Source of the DNA: Nothophaeocryptopus gaeumannii
Taxonomy: Eukaryota > Ascomycota > Dothideomycetes > Mycosphaerellales > Mycosphaerellaceae
Length of the DNA: 64,000 bases
Assembly (NCBI GenBank): GCA_031771865.1
Contig: JASISA010000041.1
Coordinates: forward strand, 1,302,001 to 1,366,000
Direction: 5' to 3'
This document shows, in pieces, positions 56,964 through 64,000 of this stretch (the stretch's first letter is position 1; the number at the start of each line of letters is the position of its first letter). The translations under genes were made by a program, and so were the position numbers. The notes under the pieces were generated by a model. The model saw only the letters and a program-made list of their open reading frames with translations. It was not told the origin of the DNA and made no database searches.

Positions 56964-58650
56964 TCACCTCTTCTGCCAGCAGCGATCTATAACATACATT
57001 TTCGCATTCTCCCTCCTCAAATACATCCAAGTCCCCGTCGCAAACCCAATTGCCACAACCGCCGCCGCAAGATTAACCGCAAAAGCAGCCACATACCTCG
57101 GCGCATCATAACACAACTACGCCGTCCATATGTTCGGTATATTACATATACAATTGATCAGAGCTATAGAAGCGGCGCGTTTTACGGCGGGTTGGGCGAG
57201 GGAACCGGGTATCCAGGTTAGGAGGACGATGGAGGAGGAGTAGAAGGAGGCGGGCTTGAGCATCATGGCGAAGGAGCGACCGGCGATAGAGAGGGTTGAG
57301 ACAGCGATTATATTGGCGACGACTGTGATGACGAGGGGCAGATCGATGTGGAGGTAGCGGGATTTGCGGCGGTCGGACCAGAAGCCGTTGATGAGCATGC
57401 AGACGACGCAGAAGCAGAAGGGTGGCTGATCAAGATGTTTGCGAAAGTCTTCGTGTGTGAAAGAGTGACTGGGACGTACGGCAGTCAATCTGTAGGTTGC
57501 GTTTCGAGAAAAGCCTAGCCCCCCGACGACAGTTGGGAAGAAATTATTGACGGCCGCAGCGGTATACGTGGCGTAGAGTATTCCCATCGATGATCAACCA
57601 AGTCTTGGGATCTGCGACTGCCATGAGGAAGCCTTGCTTGGCGGAGACTTCGTCAGACTCAACTTATTGTTTCTGGTCGCTTTCGTAATTCCACCGTAGC
57701 ATTCATGCTCCTGCTCGTTGAATCCAATGACTCGGCTGGGGAGTTCGTGAGGTAAAGGGCGAAGATGAGGGCTAGGCCGATTGTGAGTACGCTTTCGATG
57801 AGGAACAGCCATCTCCAGCCCTGGAGACCATGGGCACCGTCAAGTTCTAGGATGCCAATCGCAAGTAATGTGCCAAAAGCATTGCCCAGCTGGCTTCCAC
57901 TGTACATGATAGCGGTTCGGAAGGCGACTTGTCGACGGTTGTAGAACATGGACAGATAATAGAAGGCTTGAATGAAGTCAGCGACAGCATCGAAGATATT
58001 CATTCGTCAACCGACGCACCTCCGGGAAAGAACACTGCCTCAACAAAGCCCAGCATAGACCGTCAGGCGACCAGACTTCCGAAGCTATGGACTGCAGCGG
58101 TGCAGGCTGAGACGAGATCCCACAGCGCCACAGCAGCGCAGATGTAGATGCCGGGGTACTTGACCTTGCTGACAACCAGATTCGAAGAGACTTGCATTAG
58201 GACTGTCGATGCATTAGCGGCGAGGAGGAAACAAAACGAAATGGCTTCCTACTGTAGCCCCCGAAGAGGATCGAGACGCATGTGTTGTACTGAGTTGTCG
58301 ACATGTCTAGATCCTCCATGATATTGGCGAGTTTCGAAGCCGCAGTGTTTTGCCTGTCTATCTGTACATGAGCTTGTGGGCACTGAGGTGAAACAAAGAG
58401 AAGAGATACTGACCCAGATAGTTCAAAATGTACATAATCGTCATTGCTGACATCACTAGCAAGTCCAGCTTGAGCGTCGTCTTCCTGCCGAGCTTCTTGA
58501 TCTCGTGGTCTGTGAGACTCTGGAAGGACCACGGAACCGGCTCGAGACACTTGCTCTTCGTTTGCCGATGTCGTGGATTTCGGCTTCTGTGGATGGAGGT
58601 ACATGCAGCTTGTGGAGCCCAATGATGACGGCTTTCTGTTTTCTCGACAA
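56964..58650 (-). pseudogene. DAL5-type MFS anion permease, degraded
   Basis: Pieces in all three minus frames join into one transporter of the allantoate/sugar-acid (DAL5, anion:cation symporter) family: MSAMTIMYILNYL, KLANIMEDLDMSTTQYNTC, the helix GFVEAVFFPG, LGNAFGTLLAIGILELDG, and DPKTWLI/MGILYATYT. Three GT-AG introns still look normal (near 58390, 58220 and 58000). Lesions seen: a 4-nt insertion after the DRQ motif near 58350; TGA in place of Cys at 58063-58065; a stop or misframe near 57650; a 4-nt insertion near 57588-57592 between WLI and MGILY; TAG at 57117-57119. This is well past repair by a single base. It is divergent from the SDR at 58659. Family members import allantoate, nicotinate or sugar acids such as galactonate. 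Confidence 0.82.
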
Positions 58651-58658
58651 CTTTCAAG

Positions 58659-59622
58659 ATGTCTAACGTCCTCGATTCTCCCACCCCTCATGGCCGTACT
58701 GATGTGGTCACTGGCGCAACCCGTGGCATCGGTCAGTCGCTGGCAATCGCATTAGCGGAGGCGGGCGCATGTATCATTTCGATTCAGCGAAATGAATCGA
58801 ATCAAGGCACCAAACAAGCTGTAGAGAAGCTGGGTCGAAAAGCTTCCATCTACCTTGCAGACTTGGCCGATGCTTCTGATGTTGGAGGCTTGACCAAACG
58901 CGTTCTAGCTGATGGGCATGACATTGATATTCTGGTGAATTGCATGGGCATCCAGAGACGACATCCAGCGGATCTGTTCCCAGAAAACGACTGGAATGAG
59001 GTATAGGCAGCCAGAGTGTCAAAGCGCAATGACTGATATCTTGCTCTAAATTCTGCAATTTAACCTCAACACAGTCTTCACACTCTGCCGCGATGTTGAC
59101 GCGTACATGTTGACGCGAAATCCGGAAGGGCCCAAGATCAATGGAATGCCGCACAGAGGTTCCATCATTAACATTCTCTCTCTGGTCTCTTTCCAAAGCG
59201 GCCTCAATGTCCCAGCCTACGCCAGTGCTAAAGGCGGAGTGGCACAACTGACGCAGGCGCTGTCGAATCAGTGGGCTTCCCAAGTAATCAACGTGAATGA
59301 AGTAAGTCCCAAGAGATATCGCGAAGCTCGTGTTCAATGTCTGATATTGTAGATCGCGTCTGGCTATATCGCAACCGACATGGACAAGGCTTTAATCAGT
59401 GACGAGAAACGAGCAGCTTCCATCCTAGAGCGGATAGTTCTACCAGCAGGTAGATGGGGCAGTCCGGACGACTTTAAAGGCTCTGTCGTCTTTCTTGCTA
59501 GCCGGGCAAGCCTTTGCATCTCTGGCGAGATAGCGACTGTCGATGGCGGGCGAGTTGCGATGCAGGCTGCGATAACTTCATTGTCAGAGCTGAGGTTTGG
59601 GAAAGGTGGATGGGCTGGATGA
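58659..59622 (+). pseudogene. KduD-like short-chain dehydrogenase with a lost splice acceptor
   Basis: Three exons (58659-59000, about 59050-59301, 59353-59622) would give 287 residues. The protein has TGATRGIGQ (cofactor), LVSFQSG with the catalytic Ser, and YASAKGG with the catalytic Tyr and Lys. Downstream there is GRWGSPDDFKGSVVFLAS and VDGG near the end. The layout is that of 2-deoxy-D-gluconate/2-keto-3-deoxygluconate-related SDRs. The second intron is normal. The first has a fair donor (GTATAG), but the position where exon 2 must begin (ILQFNLNTVF) is preceded by CTCTAA, not AG. The conserved APG before the C-terminal loop reads ASG and the terminal Trp is Arg. I infer relaxed constraint. 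Confidence 0.6.
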
Positions 59623-60002
59623 TCGTCAAAGGCTCGTGCTACTGTATCACCGCCACGCGAGAGCACTGTATGACATGATGCTCGGAGACGATGGTGGACA
59701 ATGGAGTCTGACGGTGATGCTCTCGGACGCGATGCCTTCGCGTTCGTGAAGGACATTGGTGAATGCTTGTCGTCCAAGCTTCCTTCCGAGGCGACGTCCC
59801 TCCGTCTCCACAACGACCCCCAAAGCCTCCTCACACTGACAACTCAGCCTGAACATGCGGGAATGGAGCAATCCGCCCTACAGGCCCACACATATCCTAG
59901 CCTTCATGCAGCTCACACTGTAGCACGTGCAATATACAGATACCCGGTCGTAGTGTGAAATAGAACTAAGGGCTAGCTAAGAAAGAGGGTGTTACGAGTC
60001 CA
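59623..60002. other. Intergenic region upstream of the C2H2 regulator
   Basis: About 380 bp between the SDR remnant and the regulator start at 60003. Small frames on both strands carry no motif. This should contain the regulator promoter. Confidence 0.45.
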
Positions 60003-62646
60003 ATGCAGCATCATTCAGATGCGCCCCCGCCCAAGCGTCCACGAGCAAGTCGAGCTGGAGCAGCAAAGCGGTTTGAATGCCAGCATCCAGGATGCGAGAA
60101 GAGATACTCGTAAGAAGAGCTCACTTGGGCTAATGGCACCTGCGTCAAGTCTTGTCTAACTAGTTCTATTCTGCAGGCGTGCGGAGCACCTCCACAGACA
60201 TGGGTTGAATCACAATCCAAAGGAGATATACCACTGCGAAGAACCGGATTGCGGACACACCTTCGTACGCCCCGATCTCTATGCTCGCCACCAGCACAAA
60301 CATGGGGAGCTTGCTTCCGGTGCTCCACTTGGACCAGGCACTGCCAAATCGGACATCATGACCTCGGAAACCCCTCGCCAGAGGGAAGCCCAAGAGTCGT
60401 GCTGGACCCAGGTTGGTACGAATCACAGCCATCATGCCCGATCAGTGTCTACTCTCAGCCTGTCCATTGCGTCCCGGACCTGGAGTGGTGACGCTCAACC
60501 ACTGCTTGCTCCAGACTCCACAATGCTTCCTGTTGATGCAACGTCCTCGTCTGGCTTGGGTGCTACATTGGCACCTCCTCTTGCTTCTCCAAATAGAGCT
60601 GCACCGAGCCATGCTTGGAATTCGACCGATGATACGTCTGCCCAAGCTAACGATAGCTTTGCCGCGTGGCTGTTCGAAAGTCCTGGATCTCAACATGACG
60701 ATTTCAATGTAACAAACATGCCGTTTCTCGACTTTGGTCTTGAGTACTCTCCGAAGGATGTCTGGAACCTAGAAGGATTTACCTTCAATACAGATCCAGG
60801 TGCAGGCACTGACAGTCATGCAACTCCGAAAGACCCCATCTCGGCGAAAGCAAAGCCACGTGCGAATGTCATATCTGAACAAACGCGGGTCGACATAGTT
60901 GGACATCTGAGTTACTACATGACGAAACAACGCAATCAACGGCCCGCGATGCAGGACGCTGACCACATTCTGTATTCACCAGACGCCCATGCCTTGCCCA
61001 ACATCACCATTGGCGTATTGGAGAAGCTCATGGAGAACTACTGGGCTAATGTGGATAAGCAAATGTCAATCGTACATCAGCCGACCTTCTCTGCGAAGTC
61101 AACCAATGTGCTCCTGATACTAGCTATCATAATGCTAGGAGCAGCAGACATGGTCAAGCAGAAGCCAAAGGGCTCCCTGAGGGATTATGGAGAGCTCGCA
61201 GATCTGATCGCACTTCAGCTCCGGTGGGAAATCTTCACAGATGGTGATGCTCAACCACCTGTTCAGCTCTGGGTAGCCCAAGCACTGCTTCTACTGGAGT
61301 TCTACGAGAAACAATGGTCAAGCCGAAAGCTGCACGAGCGGGCGCACATACACCATGCCTCCACACTTACACTTCTTCGAAGAGGCAGTCCCCTCGTCGG
61401 CCGATCAGAAAGCGAAAGCCCCGTCAGCGGAACGCCAACAAGATGCGCAACCCCCAGCGCCGAAGACCAACCTGGAAAACATCACAGCACCGCCTTCGAC
61501 TCCTGGATGAACCACTGGGTGCGAAATGAATCTTTCAACCGCGTGGTCTTCACAGCCTTCCAAATGGACACCCTCCACGCACTCATGTACGGCCACGCAG
61601 CAGACATGGCCCCCTACGAGATTCGTCTCCCCCTCCCCTGCGACGACTCGCTCTGGCGCGCCAAATCCGCCGAAGAAGTCCACCGCCTCGACGCCAATCT
61701 CAAAATGTACGGCATCCGACCCATAAATTTCCTCGATGGCCTTAAACGCTGTCTACACGCACACGATGTGCAAACTCACGCGCCTGCTCGGATGCTGCTT
61801 ATGGCAGGTCTCCTCTCCGTAGGCTGGCATATCAGTAGGCGGGAGAAACATCTCCAGTTCCTCGAGACTGTGCCTTCGATGCGCGAGCAGGGGAGGTGGA
61901 GATCACTTCTTTTGCATGCTTTTGGGCATTGGAGACAGAGTTTTGATGATGCCGTGGGGACGAGGAAAGCTGCTGGAACCGGCGATTTGAGTCGGACGGA
62001 TGCGAGTGCACCAACAGTCCTCTACCACCTAGCACACATGACGATTCACGCGGATATAATCGACATCCAAATCTTCTCCGGCACGAAACGACTCTTAGGG
62101 CGTAGAGTCTCTGAAAAAGACTACTTCAATGCGATTCAGCGAATGAAACCCTGGGCTTGTACACCCGTGGCACGACACGCAGTGCTCCATGCTTTCAAAC
62201 TCCTCCATGAAGTCCTTGTTACCAAACCAAGAAAATCAACAGCAGCCCATGAACCTCGTACGCCTTCGATCAGCTATACCTGCAGGAATGATACCATGTT
62301 CTATAGACCATGGTCCGTCTACCTAGCCTCGCTGATCGTATGGGCATACCAGCGAGCCTCAAGCCTCCACATCTCGGGAACATTCATGCAACATGGTGCT
62401 TTCGAAGCAAAAGGACAAGACGATCGAGAACTTTGTTGTCGATATCTCTCTGCCTGTGCTGCGGTGGAAGACGCGGCAAGACTCTTGCCGATGCTTTCAG
62501 CGCAAGGCTGCGCAGCAATTCTAGGTGTAGTTTCGCAAGACTTTGCGAATTCGGAGCCGGAGTTGGTTATTGAGGCGAGTAGGAGGTTAGCAAGTTGTAG
62601 GGATATGATGATTAGTGCTAGTACTGCTGGGCGGATGCGGATATAG
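60003..62646 (+). CDS. C2H2 zinc-finger transcription factor with fungal middle domain
   Basis: Exons 60003-60109 and 60177-62646 (67-bp GT-AG intron) give 858 residues. Two tandem C2H2 fingers sit near residues 25-80: CQHPGCEKRYSRAEHLHRH and CEEPDCGHTFVRPDLYARH. The intron cuts the first finger after YS, so the second exon alone would be missed as a zinc-finger gene. The fungal transcription-factor homology domain follows (about residues 280-560), with NYWANVDKQMSIVHQPTF and DTLHALMYGHAADMAP. The frame is fully open and shows no lesion. It sits between remnants of a transporter, an SDR and a dehydratase, and would be the natural local regulator of that cluster. Confidence 0.88.
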
Positions 62647-62931
62647 GCATCAGAGAAAGCCTCATTGAATAGTGTATATGTCTGTACGGGAAGAGCCAAA
62701 GGCAGAGCCTCCATGTGGAAAGTTCGACGACCCCCACGGGACAGGACATGTTGATCCTCTAGACTCTATACTAGGTCTCCTGAGCCGAAGATCTGCCGCC
62801 ATTGCTGATCCGACTGTCGGCAACTCGCGTCTATGGCGCCTACTGGCATCGATGGGCGTCTTAGTATAATCAGACTGCAGTCAAGTCACAGGAAATGTTG
62901 TCAATAGAAGTCGATCTTTTGTTTCTTCATG
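62647..62931. other. Intergenic region
   Basis: About 285 bp between the C2H2 regulator and the dehydratase remnant. No gene was recognised. Confidence 0.45.
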
Positions 62932-63617
62932 ATGGCCAAGATCTAAATCGTCGAGCGATTCCGTGCCAAGCCAAGCTGGCTCTTCGTCAAGATCACAGAC
63001 GAAGACGGCAAAGTTGGCTGGGGAGAAGGAACACTCGAAGGGCATGATTTGGCTGTTGAAGGGGCTCTCGACGATATTATCGTACGGATTGTTGGATTGG
63101 AGGCGAAGTAAGCATCTTCTCCGATCTCCAGCTTGTTGTTCATCCAACTGATTTGATCCTTTAGCGATATCGAACATATATTGGGACACAAAGCGGTTCT
63201 TGGAAGGTCTAATCGATACTTTGCAGCCTGACATCGCACATGCAGGCGGAATCTCAGAGACGAAACGTTTGGCCAACCTCGCCGAAGCGTACGATGTTGC
63301 AATTGCGCCGCACTGTCCATTGGAGACCCATTGCTTTTGCAGCTTCTCTGCATGTTGGCCTGTCAACGTCAAGTTTTGTAATTCTGGAGATGAGTCTGGG
63401 AATGCATTACAACACTGAAGCTGGAACTATCGATCTGAATACTTATTTGAAGGATCAGTCAGTTTTCGAGATCGAGGAAAGATACGTAGCTGCTCCAACC
63501 GGCCCAGGTCTCGGGATTGATATTGATGAGGAGATAATTCGCAAAATCTCAAAGAAGACGGAGCCGTGGCAGTGCAAGGAGTTCTACGGGCCTGATGGAT
63601 CCATTCGTGAGTGGTAG
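62932..63617 (+). pseudogene. D-galactonate dehydratase family remnant (internal deletion)
   Basis: The N-terminal part (ATG at 62932) reads RAKPSWLFVKITDEDGKVGW, GEGTLEGHD and GLEANDIEHI, the lid domain of a mandelate-racemase-superfamily sugar-acid dehydratase. A 57-bp GT-AG intron (63108-63164) is still correct. The C-terminal part reads LQPDIAHAGGISE, APHCPLE, MSLGMHYNTEAG, GPGLGIDIDEE and CKEFYGPDGSIREW, which is strongly galactonate-dehydratase-like. Lesions: TAA at codon 5 (62944-62946); loss of about 190 codons between DIEHI and LEGLIDTLQP near 63190, which removes most metal ligands; and a one-base shift near 63325. It cannot encode a working enzyme. The intact enzyme removes water from D-galactonate. 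Confidence 0.82.
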
Positions 63618-64000
63618 GCGTCCTGTCCACGGTTAAAGGAACTCGCAGAACCTGCATGTAGATAATAGTCGCCTGAATCGACAGTCTATAGAGGTAGGGC
63701 ATGCTTCGAGTCCTAGCTTTTCGAATCAACCGTAGCCACGTGCGATGTGTCTGCTCAGGAGAGCACATGCCACTGGCGACTGGGCCAAGGCAACTGTACG
63801 ATACCTTTTGCTGTGTATTGCTCTGCTGGCAGTGACGCGAATTCCGCGCGAACAGTGGGTCGGCCGCCTCCACAACCCTCCAAATGTGTTCCGCGTCTTG
63901 TACCTATCCCGCTCCGGGCGATGACGCTACCGGCGACTTAGACGGCACCGACGTTGCCAATGCCGACTCGGGATGTCGCAACAGATCCGAAAGCAGGGTC
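63618..64000. other. Right-edge region
   Basis: About 380 bp after the dehydratase remnant. Overlapping frames on both strands (minus 63873-63427 and plus 63747-63941) show no motif. A gene might continue beyond the window. Confidence 0.4.

Overview
This window reads as nuclear DNA of a filamentous ascomycete (Pezizomycotina, probably a dothideomycete, though the class is an inference). Genes are split by very short GT-AG introns of about 49 to 71 bp. The protein families are typical of such fungi: Zn2Cys6 and C2H2 regulators with fungal-type middle domains, DHA2 and DAL5 transporters, 2EXR proteins and a TALE homeobox gene. The one clear transposon is a LINE carrying RIP-like transition stops. 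All calls come from reading the sequence; no search was run.

Layout. 0.5-3.8 kb: a divergent leucine-catabolism pair, MCC beta and isovaleryl-CoA dehydrogenase. 3.8-8.25 kb: a 5'-truncated LINE inserted 9 bp after the dehydrogenase stop, flanked by a 12-bp duplication. 8.5-14.9 kb: a BTB gene with a missing splice acceptor, a coiled-coil protein, a peroxisomal acyl-CoA ligase ending in SKL, and a 2EXR protein. 15.5-22.9 kb: an AhpD-like protein, SCOT, a second 2EXR protein, a COQ11-like protein and a DUF1769 protein. 25.5-26.6 kb: a secreted, probably GPI-anchored PLC-like protein. About 4.3 kb without a recognisable gene follows, then a four-exon TALE homeobox gene. 35-40.3 kb: a DHA2 efflux transporter and, in tandem, a Zn2Cys6 regulator. 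42-46.7 kb: a small protein, a zinc-finger-less regulator and an FAD monooxygenase. 47-56.5 kb: NSE4 and VPS34 (divergent), a frameshifted cytochrome b5/FMN dehydrogenase, a ketopantoate-reductase-like gene and a PPN2-like phosphatase.

The most interesting region is 56.96-63.62 kb. It looks like a sugar-acid catabolic cluster: a DAL5-type permease, a KduD-like SDR, a C2H2 regulator and a D-galactonate dehydratase. The permease carries at least two stops and two frameshifts. The SDR lacks an AG acceptor. The dehydratase has an early stop, a deletion of roughly 190 codons and a frameshift. The regulator between them is open over 858 codons. This suggests a cluster whose structural genes died while its regulator persists.

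The working genes are mostly mitochondrial, peroxisomal and housekeeping: leucine and ketone-body use, fatty or aromatic acid activation, CoQ-related function, autophagy and endosomal PI3P, SMC5/6, and polyphosphate. Several separate small lesions (4-, 4-, 10- and 1-nt indels and two AG-to-AA acceptors) should be checked against reads before each is accepted as biological.
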